Below, piece by piece: positions 1-10,402 of a DNA stretch of 64,000 bases. The position numbers were made by a program, and so were the translations under genes. The stretch is from assembly GCA_938075415.1 (NCBI GenBank), contig CALJHC010000012.1:1-64000 (forward strand). The letters are read 5' to 3'. Below the pieces are notes generated by a model. It was not told the origin of the DNA and searched no databases. It saw only the letters and a program-made list of their open reading frames with translations. This DNA comes from an uncultured Rubripirellula sp. (GTDB lineage: Bacteria > Planctomycetota > Planctomycetia > Pirellulales > Pirellulaceae). Numbering within the stretch: the first letter of the stretch is position 1; every line of letters starts with the position of its first letter.

Positions 1-36
1 CTGAACGCCTGAACGCCTGAACGCCTGAACGCCTGA
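1..36. repeat. Tandem repeat, 9 bp x 4
   Basis: Four exact head-to-tail copies of CTGAACGCC at the very start of the window, followed by a decayed partial copy. The array lies beyond the 3' end of glgB and may continue outside the window. No gene is visible in 1-156. Confidence 0.9.
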
Positions 37-156
37 GGAACTGTCGAGCAACGTTCAGCGAACAGTCAAGTCTCCTCTCACCACTGCAACTTCCAGCATC
101 CCGGGTGGAGGAGACGTGAAATGAAATCTCTGAAAGTTAAAACGATCCAGCCTGTC

Positions 157-2097
157 TTACTCGTTCTCCCAACGGAAGATTGTCACCGCCAAAGGTGGCA
201 TGACAACAGCAATACTGTCCGGTCGGTCGTGATGACTTTCACCCAAGGTTGTGGCGCCGGGATAATTCCCCACATTGGATCCACCATAGAGTTCACTATC
301 GCTGTTAAAGATCTCACGCCAAAAACCTGACTTTGGAACTCCAACCCGGTAGTCATATCGAACAACCGGCGTGAAATTACAGCAGACTAGAAGTGGCTCC
401 TTATCACCGCTTCCTTTGCGTAGGAATACGAGGGTGCTGTCCTCTCCATTGAGACAATCGATCCACTCAAATCCATCGGCATTGAAATCAAGTTCACTCA
501 GAGCAGGATTCTCAATAACAAGTAAATTCAAATCGGCAACTAACTGCTGTACTCCACGATGAGATTTAAAATCAAGCAATTCCCATTGCGGTCCATCATC
601 ATGATTCCATTCCTTCCACTGAGCGAACTCGTTGCCCATAAAGAGCAATTTTTTACCTGGATGCATCCACATGTAGGCGTAAAGAAGTCGCAGGTTGGCA
701 AATTTTTGCCATAAATCACCTGGCATCTGAGCAATGAGCGAGCCTTTTCCGTGGACCACTTCGTCATGCGATAACGGAAGCAAAAACCTCTCGGTGAACG
801 CATAGATCAAACTAAAAGTCAGGTCACTTTGATGATGACTACGATGCACCGGTTCCCTTTGCATGTAGGTGAGCGTGTCATTCATCCACCCCATGTTCCA
901 CTTGGCGTGAAAACCTAAGCCTCCCTCGGAAACGGGTCGTGACACCCCCGGCCATGATGTCGACTCCTCCGCAATGGTGACCACCCCGGGACATTCATTC
1001 GCAATCGCCACATTGACTTCACGAAGAAATTCAATCGCCTCCAGGTTCTCACGACCACCCAACTCATTCGGCACCCAGTCTTCGTCACCTCGGCTGTAAT
1101 CGAGATATAGCATGGAGGCCACCGCATCAACACGCAGCCCATCAATGTGATAACGATCGATCCAAAAGAGTGCGTTCGCGATCAGAAAGTTGCGAACTTC
1201 ATTTCGCCCGTAGTTAAAGATCAGGGTTCCCCAGTCAGGATGCTCCCCCCGGCGGACGTCGACGTGCTCGTACAACGCAGTCCCATCAAACTTGGCAAGA
1301 CCATGCTCATCCTTGGGGAAGTGAGCCGGAACCCAATCGATGATGACCCCGATACCCTGCTGGTGTAGGTAATTGACGAAATGGGCGAAATCGTCGGGTG
1401 TGCCATGCCTGGAGGTTGGAGCAAAATAACCAACGGTCTGGTAACCCCACGAACCACTAAAAGGATGCTCACTGACCGGCATGAGCTCAACATGGGTGAA
1501 GTTCATTCGATGGCAATAGTCGGCCAATCGTCTGGCCAGATAGGGATAGTCAAGCCAACCATGCGTCCGCCCTTGACCCTTTTGCCAACTACCGAGATGC
1601 ACCTCATAAATATTCATCGGCCCGCACAGGGGATCCGACTCTCGCCGCAGACGCAACCAATCCCCATCATCCCAATGAAACGAATTAAAGTCGGTAATGA
1701 TAGAAGCGGTTAATGGCGGCAACTCAGCAGCAAACCCAAATGGATCCGCCTTATCGTGCCAAACTCCTAAACTATCGTGAACACGGAACTTGTATCGCTG
1801 CCCCGGCTTGGCATCGGGAATAAATATCTCCCAGACTCCGGCACCTTGAATGACCTTCGCCTCGGAACGACGCCCGTCCCAATCATTGAAATCCCCGACA
1901 ACCTGAACTTGCCGCGCGTTTGGGGCCCACACCAAAAAATTTACGCCCATCGACCCATCACGGTCGGTCACCTGCGCACCAAACCGTTCGTACAAACGAT
2001 GATGTCGACCCTCTCCGATCAAATGAAGGTCGAGATCGCTCAGAAGTGATGGCGTTGAAGAGGAGCTGCCCATAACTATCGCTTCGTTCTGGTCCAT
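157..2097 (-). CDS. glgB: 1,4-alpha-glucan branching enzyme
   Basis: Makes alpha-1,6 branches in glycogen by cutting and transferring alpha-1,4-glucan segments (GH13, cytoplasmic). About 646 residues, a normal length. An N-terminal CBM48-like domain (about residues 30-120, with the [10 protein letters not shown] motif) precedes the (beta/alpha)8 barrel. The three catalytic regions are visible: the nucleophile Asp in DGLRVDAV, the acid/base Glu in TIAEES, and the transition-state Asp in LSHDEV. The C-terminal beta domain ends in [11 protein letters not shown] chose the ATG at 2097 over the TTG two codons upstream because TTTGGAA sits just before it. No other glycogen gene is adjacent. Confidence 0.97.
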   Translation of the reverse strand: MDQNEAIVMGSSSSTPSLLSDLDLHLIGEGRHHRLYERFGAQVTDRDGSMGVNFLVWAPNARQVQVVGDFNDWDGRRSEAKVIQGAGVWEIFIPDAKPGQRYKFRVHDSLGVWHDKADPFGFAAELPPLTASIITDFNSFHWDDGDWLRLRRESDPLCGPMNIYEVHLGSWQKGQGRTHGWLDYPYLARRLADYCHRMNFTHVELMPVSEHPFSGSWGYQTVGYFAPTSRHGTPDDFAHFVNYLHQQGIGVIIDWVPAHFPKDEHGLAKFDGTALYEHVDVRRGEHPDWGTLIFNYGRNEVRNFLIANALFWIDRYHIDGLRVDAVASMLYLDYSRGDEDWVPNELGGRENLEAIEFLREVNVAIANECPGVVTIAEESTSWPGVSRPVSEGGLGFHAKWNMGWMNDTLTYMQREPVHRSHHQSDLTFSLIYAFTERFLLPLSHDEVVHGKGSLIAQMPGDLWQKFANLRLLYAYMWMHPGKKLLFMGNEFAQWKEWNHDDGPQWELLDFKSHRGVQQLVADLNLLVIENPALSELDFNADGFEWIDCLNGEDSTLVFLRKGSGDKEPLLVCCNFTPVVRYDYRVGVPKSGFWREIFNSDSELYGGSNVGNYPGATTLGESHHDRPDSIAVVMPPLAVTIFRWENE

Positions 2098-2400
2098 TTC
2101 CAAAGCAGTGTTGTCTGCAAATAGGGTAACGCAGATATTTTATCCAGCACTGTCGACTAGGATCATCCACGCAACGAGTCGTCGCGTCGACCGCCAAACC
2201 ACGCGAACACTCAAAAAAAGAGACTGCAATGACCCAAAGCGACCACATCGACTTGGGTGGTCAGTTTATCCGTCCAACGTTTTGACAGTGGAATCTGCAG
2301 CCAGACTGCGGGTAAGCTCCGCATACCAATGATAGATGATTAACTTTCAGTGAAGGCAACCATCAAGAGAACATATCTCGTTATGGATCACCGCTTTCCC
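2098..2400. other. Intergenic, no feature seen
   Basis: Spacer of about 300 bp between the RNase H-like gene and glgB, both on the minus strand. I see no convincing ORF, hairpin or repeat. Confidence 0.5.
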
Positions 2401-3063
2401 TTAGATCGACTCAAAGAGATCCTGTGCGTCAAAACGCCGTTTCGGCGCCGGTCCAGCATTCCTGGCAACGTCGTCTAATAGCCAACGCCGTAAACCATCA
2501 CGATCCCCCATGCCCTTCTGCCCTGATTCCACCGCTTGGTGCGATGGGTCCACACGATCCCAAGAATCAGTGCCGCCCCACGCATGACGGGTGGCTTTCT
2601 GACCCTGTCCACCGCTGACCAATTTTGAAGAAATCAGACAAGCCTGCACACAATGGATCGATAACGCCCGATCAATTCGCTTCCATAGGTCGGCATGCTG
2701 GACCTCCATCTTCCGGCCAAAATGCTCCCAACGGAAATTGCTATCCCGCCAGCGGGGTAAAGCATCAGAAAGCGAACGAATCAAATAGCGATTATTACTA
2801 AGAAGTAATACCGAAGCAGGACCGTCAATCGATTCCAGTCCTCGCACAGCCGCCAACAATGTCAGCCGATTCAGATCGCCCGTCTCCACGTCCTCAACCT
2901 GCAAGACCGACTCACCCGAGGCGGTCTCAAGTGCGAACGACCAAGCTCCACGATCAAATGCCTCGGACTGGGCCTGACAGACCAACAGGTATTCGACAAC
3001 CGGAGCGTCGACACCCGAATAGGCTGAACTTAACGGTGATGTCGCGGAAGAAAGAGGATGCAT
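2401..3063 (-). CDS. RNase H-like fold protein, catalytic residues apparently lost
   Basis: About 220 residues. The middle (about 20-150) follows the RNase HI plan: a first strand YLLVCQAQSE, then LNRLTLLAAVRGLESI (compare the usual NNRMELMAAIxAL), then VLLLSNNRYLIRSL (compare VxLxTDSxYV), and a WKRIDRAL helix. At each position where RNase HI carries a metal-binding acid, this protein does not: no Asp in strand 1, Thr for the helix Glu, Asn for the strand-4 Asp. It is probably a non-catalytic RNase H fold protein, perhaps a nucleic-acid binder. The C-terminal 70 residues are basic and unlike known domains. Start taken at ATG 3063; a TTG at 3126 is possible. Confidence 0.72.
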   Translation of the reverse strand: MHPLSSATSPLSSAYSGVDAPVVEYLLVCQAQSEAFDRGAWSFALETASGESVLQVEDVETGDLNRLTLLAAVRGLESIDGPASVLLLSNNRYLIRSLSDALPRWRDSNFRWEHFGRKMEVQHADLWKRIDRALSIHCVQACLISSKLVSGGQGQKATRHAWGGTDSWDRVDPSHQAVESGQKGMGDRDGLRRWLLDDVARNAGPAPKRRFDAQDLFESI

Positions 3064-3618
3064 GCTGAAGCAATTCGAAAAAGGTTTTCCCGTGCCACCC
3101 ACCACCGCCTGTGGTGCTAAGCACAATGAACTGACCGCAAGATCCTTCTGCGAATACCTCTCGGCTCCAACGAATCACAGATTCGTTAAACCTACTCTCA
3201 AGCATTCGGCCATACTTGCCCAATCACCAAACTCTACTGCATCAAAAAAGTCATCCTCACTTACTGCATGCCATCAAGATAATTACAGCCCGCGTAACCC
3301 CACCCACAACCTCTAGGACCCGCCGATTTATAGAAGCGTGTTACCGATGAGGGCCACAACGTGACCTAACGACGTTAGCCCACAAAAATCCAACATTCAA
3401 AACTCTCAACACAAATCACTGGCATGGCAACATACCAACGCACTTTCAAAAAAAACACGCAAATTCCCGTGAACCAAGCGACGCGAGACCGCACCCGATA
3501 AAGGGAAAAAGATCACAGCACAAAGATCACAGCACAAAGATGCCGAATTAGGCCCGCACTCACCGCTTGCAACGTGAGTCATTTCTCGCCGTCCACGAGG
3601 GGCGTTACTGCGTCAACC
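3064..3618. other. Intergenic with one tandem repeat
   Basis: A gene-free stretch of about 555 bp upstream of the RNase H-like gene. It contains the 14 bp tandem duplication at 3511-3538 and nothing else I can support. Confidence 0.5.
3511..3538. repeat. Tandem repeat, 14 bp x 2
   Basis: Two exact copies of GATCACAGCACAAA followed by the start of a third (GATG). Intergenic, just downstream of the HEAT-like gene. Confidence 0.85.
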
Positions 3619-5118
3619 CTAGTGGTTTAACGCTCTCCGGATTGATTGCAGGACGGCTGGATCCTGCTCTTCCAGTAATAGGGGCTGAAGCCAGTTCGCC
3701 AGTGAATCGCCGCGGTTCTCTTTTAGGACGTGAACGACTTCAAGCTTGAGTTCGCGACTGGACCCTTGAAACAGAAGTGTTGCCCAAGTCTTGGGGTCAA
3801 CTTCGTCGCTACCAGCGACCCAATTCACCACAGCCAGTTGGTTAGCCAAATCCCCCACTAAAAACTCCCTGGCAGCAAGAATCTCTTTCTCTGCCAATCC
3901 ACGATTTTGCAATTCTCGCTCAGCGAGCTCCCGAAAGCCTTCGTGGTCACTTCCCAGCCATTGCATCACCCGTACTTGATCGTGATTTTGAAACGGTGAT
4001 TCCTGCGCTGCTCGTAAATCGACCTCTCCCCCTCGAGCTTCTATCTCCGTCAGCAGTGAGACCTGCATCACCGGTGAGGGAGCCGCCATGTAACTATCCT
4101 CTGAAGCACCCGCCAAGCCGAGCTCTGCCACAGGTTGATGCAAAAAGCTCTTTGCAACAGCTTCGCTCTGCGAAGACTGATCATCGCCCAAATGAAAATC
4201 AAATCCTGCACTCCGTGTAGCCACGTTCGACCGAACCGGCCCAAGCTCTACCAGCGAACTGTCAGAAACTCGCCTCAACCCTCCATCACCGATGGGCGTC
4301 ATGGCGGTTGAGTCTGAACCAGGTTGAGAAGGCGCTGCAACCTCGACCGGGTCGTCTCTCACCAGTCCAGCAGGTCTTAATCGATCTGAATCACGGTTTG
4401 TCCCGGTAAATTGAACCGGCAAGGGCACGGCGACACTCGCTGGCTCACCAACTTGAATCGCCTGATGCCCAAGCATCGTGGCGTTGGTTGCGAAAATTTT
4501 TGGAAACCGTGAAACCTCCTCCCCAATGATCGGCTGAGAGGGATGTTTCGAGCCGCCTGAAAGTGAATTCAGCGCTTGATAGGCTTGAGATTTCAAATCG
4601 TTTGATTCTTCATCGTTCAGGTTAATCAAAGAAGCAATGACTTGCTGGACCAAACTTGTTCCCCAAACCCGTCGTTTCTGAGTCAACTGCATGGAGGATT
4701 CTCGCAACGCTTTCACAAGCATCGCCTGACATTGCAGACGCTCCGTGGGACGAAGAACATTCCAACTATTCTGCGTTTCACCAATCAATTCGTAAGCTCG
4801 CCGAGCCACCTCTTGGTCAGGATCGTTCAAGGTGTTTACCATCGCTGGCAACCCTCGAGAGCCATACTGCGAGAACTCCTCAAGCCGATCGAGTTTCTGC
4901 TGCGAATCCAAGCGGTCAAATCCGTCTCGCAGCTGGCTCAGGCGTCGACTTTGCCAAGCGGACGATACGACTAAAATCACCGTCAAGCCTATACTGACCA
5001 CCAACAAGAGTCGCAGCGATGCCACAACCTTGATTCGATGTCCAGAACGGTCAGCTGGTGGAGTTCTTTCAGACACAAGACCAGAAAATGGATTGTCTTG
5101 TTGGTCGCCAACATACAT
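3619..5118 (-). CDS. Membrane-anchored HEAT-like repeat protein, unknown function
   Basis: About 499 residues. One transmembrane segment lies at about 36-54 (LLLVVSIGLTVILVV), after a short cytoplasmic N-terminus. Next comes a helical region with a HEAT-like unit (GLPAMVNTLNDPDQEVARRA), a low-complexity middle of about 150 residues rich in Pro/Ser, and a second helical part ending in LLLEEQDPAVLQSIRRALNH, again HEAT-like. No catalytic motif is visible. The likely role is protein-protein scaffolding at the membrane. Start set at ATG 5118 (AGAAAGA upstream) rather than TTG 5127. Confidence 0.75.
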   Translation of the reverse strand: MYVGDQQDNPFSGLVSERTPPADRSGHRIKVVASLRLLLVVSIGLTVILVVSSAWQSRRLSQLRDGFDRLDSQQKLDRLEEFSQYGSRGLPAMVNTLNDPDQEVARRAYELIGETQNSWNVLRPTERLQCQAMLVKALRESSMQLTQKRRVWGTSLVQQVIASLINLNDEESNDLKSQAYQALNSLSGGSKHPSQPIIGEEVSRFPKIFATNATMLGHQAIQVGEPASVAVPLPVQFTGTNRDSDRLRPAGLVRDDPVEVAAPSQPGSDSTAMTPIGDGGLRRVSDSSLVELGPVRSNVATRSAGFDFHLGDDQSSQSEAVAKSFLHQPVAELGLAGASEDSYMAAPSPVMQVSLLTEIEARGGEVDLRAAQESPFQNHDQVRVMQWLGSDHEGFRELAERELQNRGLAEKEILAAREFLVGDLANQLAVVNWVAGSDEVDPKTWATLLFQGSSRELKLEVVHVLKENRGDSLANWLQPLLLEEQDPAVLQSIRRALNH

Positions 5119-5726
5119 GAAAAGCAATCTTTCTAGCGGAATAATCGTTTCCTGCAGGGGCAGTTTCCTTTGCGAGCCTGTTTCACGGCAAGATCACTTT
5201 TTTTCAGTAAGGTTTAACAGTCTGAAATTCCTTACAAATCATCGATTCCGCCGATTGAAACCATCGAAATCATGTGTTCAGCAACTCCAGGATCTCGCTG
5301 AAAGAATCGTAACCATTGCCATCAAGAACGGACTCAAACGTGGAAAATGAAAGAATCCTGAAATCAGGCAAGAAACGAAACCCTCGCTGCTTCGCCCAGA
5401 TGGAGTCAAAAGAGGGCTCGGGGGCTTGGCAGCATCGCGCAGAATGACAAGATGGGTAATAACAACCACGCATCCCCAGTCATTGGACCACCATCCTCCC
5501 ACCTGCAAATGGAGAATTCGCAAGGCCACTGTGATTCGCAGGGCCACTGTGATTTGCCCGGACACGGGAATTAGCCCGGACAGGAAACCCACCCGCAGCC
5601 TTCTCCCCCTAGCACTCCATTTCCCCTCAACCCTGAGGGACCAATGGAACACCTCACCTTTTTACAGCAACACATTCCGGTTCACCCCCGTCTGTTCCAC
5701 CGCACCATCTCAAGACATCCACCGAC
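5119..5726. other. Divergent intergenic region with repeats
   Basis: A 608 bp spacer between the divergently transcribed HEAT-like gene and LarA-like gene, so it must hold both promoters; no -35/-10 pair is convincing by eye. It contains the 18 bp duplication at 5522-5557. Open frames here have no protein-like composition. Confidence 0.5.
5522..5557. repeat. Tandem repeat, 18 bp x 2 (imperfect)
   Basis: Two adjacent copies of A(A/G)GGCCACTGTGATT(C/T)GC, followed by a looser CCCGGACA duplication at about 5557-5583. Intergenic. Confidence 0.7.
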
Positions 5727-7007
5727 ATGAATGAATCGGAATCCAAATCACAACCTTTCCGAACAACACTAGCTACGATCGCCGAACTGGACTTTTCAGA
5801 ACTGAGCTCTTTGGAACCAGAAACGTCCATTGACGTTCAATTGGAAACGCGATCAGCGTTGGAAAGCCCGATTGATTTCCCCCCTTTGAACGCTGCGCTG
5901 ATCCCCGGGGACGTCATCGCAATCGCATTGGACGCGAACGTCCCGTCGCTGGCCAGCGTCTTGGAGGCGGTCTGCGAGTTCTTCCATACCTCGGAAGCTG
6001 GTGAAATCCACATCATCGTCAGTGGTGAAATCAACCCGTTGGTTCTATCGCAACTGCAAGAGCAATTGCCTATCAAGGCGACATTAACCGTCCATCAAAC
6101 CCTGCGGCGTGAATCGTTTCGGTATTTGGGACCTGATGCGGAGGGCGAGGCTGTCTACCTGAATCGCTGGTTAGTTGACGCAGACCTGGTGCTGCCAGTG
6201 GTAACCAGTCGCCCAGTGAACGAGCATCAAACTGGCGATCTGACGGGCATTTACCCTGCCTTTGCTGATTCGACGGCAAGACATCGCCACTACCAACGAT
6301 CAAAACAAACGAGTCACTCTTCGCATTCGACGGATGATGCCGAATTGACAACGGGATCTGATCCAATTGCAGGCACCCCGGAAGAACCAGCTTGGCTTCT
6401 TGGGGTGCAATTAGCACTGTGCGTCACACCCAACCAATCAGGTGAAGCGGCAGAAATCATATGCGGCACCATTGACGCTTTGAAGAAACGCAAACACCCA
6501 TTGCTCTTGGGTAGAAATGTCGATAGTCCGCCAACGCAACCACCCAGAACGACTTCCACCTCTGACTTGGTGGTCGTCTCATTGGACGGAGGGCAATCGC
6601 AACAATCATGGATCAATGTCGCTCGCGCAGCGGAGGCTGGAACGAACCACACAACTTTAGGCGGAACCATTGTCGTCTGGAGTTCCCTTCAAGAACCAAG
6701 CCATCCGACTCAGGCGATCAATATCGGTGCCAGCGACACTGAACAGTCTGAACCCGAGGAAAAGCCAAGTGACATAAAAGAAGACGAGGACTTCCTTGCC
6801 TGGGATGAGTCGATCATGGCTCTGGAGAGATTGGAAAAAGTATCGGAAGATTACCAAATTATCCTTCACAGCAAACTTCCTGCCGATCAACTGGAAGCGG
6901 TGGGTCTTGGCTGCATTGAATCCGTCGAGGAACTGAAACGACTTGCTATGGCGTTTCCAACACGAGCAATCCTAAGAGCGGCTCAGTACTGCGTTCCAAG
7001 TGAATGA
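5727..7007 (+). CDS. LarA/DUF2088-like protein lacking the usual active-site motifs
   Basis: About 426 residues. The N-terminal 200 residues resemble the N-terminal domain of nickel-dependent lactate racemase (LarA, DUF2088): LIPGDVIAIALDANVPSLASVL, then an alpha/beta unit HIIVSGEIN, then a segment GEAVYLNRWLVDADLVLPV. In LarA these positions carry the ATGTHR motif, NHD, and the Gly-rich His/Lys segment after the DLVI strand. Here they are VSGEIN, HQT and PVNEHQTGDLTGIYPAFAD, so racemase activity is doubtful. The C-terminal half has an acidic linker (about 330-355) and a helical end. No signal peptide; the neighbours give no pathway. Confidence 0.7.
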   Translation: MNESESKSQPFRTTLATIAELDFSELSSLEPETSIDVQLETRSALESPIDFPPLNAALIPGDVIAIALDANVPSLASVLEAVCEFFHTSEAGEIHIIVSGEINPLVLSQLQEQLPIKATLTVHQTLRRESFRYLGPDAEGEAVYLNRWLVDADLVLPVVTSRPVNEHQTGDLTGIYPAFADSTARHRHYQRSKQTSHSSHSTDDAELTTGSDPIAGTPEEPAWLLGVQLALCVTPNQSGEAAEIICGTIDALKKRKHPLLLGRNVDSPPTQPPRTTSTSDLVVVSLDGGQSQQSWINVARAAEAGTNHTTLGGTIVVWSSLQEPSHPTQAINIGASDTEQSEPEEKPSDIKEDEDFLAWDESIMALERLEKVSEDYQIILHSKLPADQLEAVGLGCIESVEELKRLAMAFPTRAILRAAQYCVPSE

Positions 7008-7086
7008 GCGTCAGTATCTTTGATACTTTCCTTCTGCGTCTTGTCCAAGTCCAGGACTGAACAAAAGCGGTGGCTTACACGCTGTC

Positions 7087-7134
7087 CCGTGACCCAGTGA
7101 TACCGTGACCCAGTGATACCGTGATCCCGTGATC
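7087..7134. repeat. Tandem repeat, 16 bp x 3
   Basis: Two exact copies of CCGTGACCCAGTGATA and a diverged third (CCGTGATCCCGTGATC). It sits in the 234 bp convergent spacer between the LarA-like gene and moxR. Confidence 0.88.
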
Positions 7135-7241
7135 ACCCCGCCTTCCGTGACGACGGAATGTTCGACAAAGCAGCCAAGTGGCTTGCTAAACCCTTTGCAC
7201 TTTCACGGTCGCCCCGAACACAGCCATCGACGACCAAGCGA

Positions 7242-8279
7242 TCAAATCACCTGAGCTGGATCCACCGAGTTCTCTTTGATCAACCGAGCGATCAAATCGT
7301 CGACCGAGACACCCTCCGCCTCAGCAGCAAAGGTGGGCACAATGCGGTGCCTCAACACGGAATAAGCCAATGTCTGAACGTCTTCGATGGTGACGTGGGT
7401 TCGCCCCTGCAACAGAGCCCGCGCCTTCGAGGCAAGCACCAGTTGCTGAGAAGCTCGAGGTCCCGGCCCCCATTCGATCAACTCTTTCACCCACGGCTTA
7501 CAGTTGGGATCAGCAGGACGGATGGAACGCACAGCATCCAGTACCCAATCCTTTACATGGGGTGGCAACGGAACACGTCTGACTGTCTCTTGGAACTGGA
7601 TAATCTGTTTCCCATCCACCACGGCCTCAACCTGCGTGTGGAATGTGGAAGTGGTGCGATCCACAATCTCACTTTCCTGATCCCGTGATGGGTAATTCAC
7701 AACAACATGGAACAAAAAGCGGTCACGCTGTGCCTCAGGTAAGGGATAGGTACCCTCCTGCTCGATGGGGTTTTGAGTTGCCAGGACGAAAAAGGGTTCC
7801 TCCAAACGGTAGGTTTTTCCGGCGGCAGTGACGGCGTGTTCCTGCATCGCCTCCAAAAGGGCAGCCTGCGTCTTGGGCGGGGTTCGGTTGATTTCGTCCG
7901 CCAACAGCATCTGGGTAAAAACTGGACCTCGCTCAAAAACAAACTGTCGATGCCCCGTCTCGGGGTTCTCTTGAATAATCTCCGTCCCCGTGATGTCCCC
8001 GGGCATCAGGTCGGGCGTAAACTGGATTCGACGGAAATTCAAATGCATTGATTCCGCCAAGGTCGAGACCATTAGCGTTTTAGCCAGCCCTGGCACACCC
8101 TCAAGTAAACAATGACCCCTCGCCAGAATCGCGATCAGTAATTGCTCGATGACCTCATCCTGCCCGACAACCACTCGCCCAACCTGCTCGCGGATGCGTT
8201 GGCACGCCTCTACCAGATTTCCGGATTCAATCACGTCATCCAAGTTATCGGGAGATTCAATTGGAGGAGGCTGTACCAA
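7242..8279 (-). CDS. MoxR-family AAA+ ATPase (copy 1)
   Basis: About 345 residues. AAA+ ATPase of the MoxR/RavA group, which typically acts as a chaperone for vWA-domain partners. Walker A is GVPGLAKT, Walker B is [14 protein letters not shown], and sensor 1 is [18 protein letters not shown]. The C-terminal helical lid contains [11 protein letters not shown] placed the start at the TTG at 8279, preceded by AGGTG, because the 23 residues encoded upstream from the GTG at 8348 do not resemble the family N-terminus. Unlike the copy at 50355-51434 it has no DUF58 or vWA gene beside it. It is divergent from the FHA kinase gene. Confidence 0.93.
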   Translation of the reverse strand: MVQPPPIESPDNLDDVIESGNLVEACQRIREQVGRVVVGQDEVIEQLLIAILARGHCLLEGVPGLAKTLMVSTLAESMHLNFRRIQFTPDLMPGDITGTEIIQENPETGHRQFVFERGPVFTQMLLADEINRTPPKTQAALLEAMQEHAVTAAGKTYRLEEPFFVLATQNPIEQEGTYPLPEAQRDRFLFHVVVNYPSRDQESEIVDRTTSTFHTQVEAVVDGKQIIQFQETVRRVPLPPHVKDWVLDAVRSIRPADPNCKPWVKELIEWGPGPRASQQLVLASKARALLQGRTHVTIEDVQTLAYSVLRHRIVPTFAAEAEGVSVDDLIARLIKENSVDPAQVI

Positions 8280-8483
8280 AATTGCACCTGTCAAGATGTA
8301 GAGTGATGGAAAATTCAACGCAAAAATGCAGAACTTCTTTCTCGCCACGTCTAAACTCTAATCGTGGCAAAGAGTGGTCTAATGATAACATAATTAAGAT
8401 GGATCCACCGCCACGGTAGGTTACCAGTGATCAACCACTTGCTGATCCCCACCACCCCATCCCCCCTTTGGCCCGATAACAAG

Positions 8484-10307
8484 ATGCCATCGCTCAACAC
8501 CCTCCAAGGACGCGACCAAGGCAAAACATTTCTCATCACGCAATCTGCAACGATGATCGGACGCGAGGCCTCCAGCGATATCCAGCTCCTCGATACCGAG
8601 ACCTCGCGACGACATGCAGAAATCCGTAGGGTCAGTGCGGACTGCTATGACCTGATTGACCTCGATAGCAGCAATGGGACTCGGATCAATGGCAAGCGAA
8701 TCACTTGCCAACGATTAAGAAATGGCGACCAAATTGAAATCGGATCCACGGCGTTCGTCTTTTCAGGACTCGTTGAACCCAGCTCCTTCGACGTGATCCC
8801 GAAGATGGACATCGTTCTGAAACATGGCAACCCGGACAACAGCCAGATTGTGTCGAATTACCTTCGACGCAGCGACCTGTCCAGTCGTGACGACTTTTCA
8901 ACTCGGGGCAATGCAATCACCCCGCCGGCCACACCCATCCAAGATTCCTCAGATAGTCAGCTCGACGACTCACCGAACAGACGCGAACCCGAACGTGCGT
9001 TGGAGGTTATTTACCAAACCGCTTTGGCCGTCGGTCGAACGGATGAACTGGATCAAGTCCTGCATCGCGTTTTGCAGCTCGTTTTTGATTGGATTGATGC
9101 CGACCGGGGATGCATCATGCTCAGGGATCAGAGCACCGGAACTCTGGAACCGGCAGCACGGAGAGACCGGAATACAGACCAGAATCCACAGTCGGCACAG
9201 ACCATCTCGATCAGCCAAACCATCCTTGATCATGTTCTTGAACAACAAACCGGTGTTCGGACAAGTAATGCGAAGCGTGATCATCGGTTTGAATCAGCAG
9301 CATCCATCGTTCAAAGTGGCATTCGTGAAGCGCTTTGCGTGCCACTACAGGGCAGGTACGCCATTGTGGGACTCCTCTACGTCGACACCTACACCTCACC
9401 CGGGCAAATCTCTCCTGACGGACATCGATCACGCTTTAATGATGACCACCTTGAGTTAACCACGGCGATTGGTCACCAAGCCGCCTTAGCAATTGAAGAC
9501 ACATTCTACTATTCAACGCTTCTAAAAAACGAGAGACTCGCCGCGATGGGCCAAACCATCACGTCGCTCTCCCACCACATTAAAAATATTCTTCAAGGGA
9601 TCCGTGGCGGTAGTTTTCTTATCGAGTCCGGGTTGGAACAGGACGACACAAAAGCCGTGCGACGAGGTTGGAAGATAGTTGACCGAAATCAAGAACGCAT
9701 CTCAAATCTGGTTCTTGACATGCTGACCTACTCCAAGGACAGGAAGCCGGACAAGAAACTGTCTAACCTGAACGAGGTTGCTAAAGAAATTGCGGAATCC
9801 CTCGAGCCTCGCGCAAAATCGATCAACGTCCAAGTCCAACTCGATCTACTTCCTGAACTGCCTGATTCATGGTTCGACACTGACTCAATGCACCGGGCTC
9901 TTCTTAATCTTGTCATCAACGCAATGGACGCCCTTGATGAATCACAACGTCCTCACACTGATGCCCATTCGCCACCTGACCATCCGCCGGTACCTCCGGG
10001 ACAAATCAGAATTCGGACCGACTACCAGAACAACCAGTGGATCGTTGAGGTAATCGACAATGGCCCGGGTATCCCGCCCGGTTTTGAAACCAAATTATTT
10101 TCGCTCTTCGAATCGAGCAAAGGCGCGAGAGGTACAGGAATTGGGCTGCCTGTGAGTGCTAAAATCGTTCAGGAGCATGGCGGAAAATTAGAGGCCATTG
10201 ATCATTCACCTGAACGCGGAACAACCTTCCGCATCACGCTGCCCAACGCCGAACCAGAGAACGAACCAGAGAACGAACAACAAGATGGCAACACACTTGT
10301 CAATTGA
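8484..10307 (+). CDS. FHA-GAF sensor histidine kinase
   Basis: About 607 residues, cytoplasmic, no transmembrane segment. An FHA domain (about 1-95, with GREASSD, SRRHAEI and SSNGTRING) binds phosphothreonine peptides. It is followed by a linker and a GAF domain (about 150-330). The kinase core has the phospho-acceptor His in SLSHHIKNILQGI, an N box in LLNLVINAMDAL, G1 in IDNGPGIP and G2 in GARGTGIGLPVSAKIVQEHGG. There is no receiver domain. The architecture resembles planctomycete and myxobacterial FHA kinases. The start at ATG 8484 begins directly at the FHA domain; GTG 8427 would add 19 unlikely residues. A 12 bp duplication adds a short Glu/Pro/Asn tail at 10251-10274. Confidence 0.93.
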   Translation: MPSLNTLQGRDQGKTFLITQSATMIGREASSDIQLLDTETSRRHAEIRRVSADCYDLIDLDSSNGTRINGKRITCQRLRNGDQIEIGSTAFVFSGLVEPSSFDVIPKMDIVLKHGNPDNSQIVSNYLRRSDLSSRDDFSTRGNAITPPATPIQDSSDSQLDDSPNRREPERALEVIYQTALAVGRTDELDQVLHRVLQLVFDWIDADRGCIMLRDQSTGTLEPAARRDRNTDQNPQSAQTISISQTILDHVLEQQTGVRTSNAKRDHRFESAASIVQSGIREALCVPLQGRYAIVGLLYVDTYTSPGQISPDGHRSRFNDDHLELTTAIGHQAALAIEDTFYYSTLLKNERLAAMGQTITSLSHHIKNILQGIRGGSFLIESGLEQDDTKAVRRGWKIVDRNQERISNLVLDMLTYSKDRKPDKKLSNLNEVAKEIAESLEPRAKSINVQVQLDLLPELPDSWFDTDSMHRALLNLVINAMDALDESQRPHTDAHSPPDHPPVPPGQIRIRTDYQNNQWIVEVIDNGPGIPPGFETKLFSLFESSKGARGTGIGLPVSAKIVQEHGGKLEAIDHSPERGTTFRITLPNAEPENEPENEQQDGNTLVN

Positions 10308-10402
10308 CACGTCCTCTTCGTTGCCCATCCCATTCAATCGCTGCACACAAAATCCTGCAACCAATCAAGCGGCATCTTGGCCTGAAACGCCATACGAGCA
10401 GG

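Noticed and set aside
5278-5652. 124-codon ORF on the minus strand in the divergent spacer
   Set aside because: Runs through the 18 bp duplication and lacks protein-like pattern; likely chance.
8824-9459. 211-codon ORF in another frame of the FHA kinase
   Set aside because: Lies wholly inside the well-supported kinase gene; a shadow frame.
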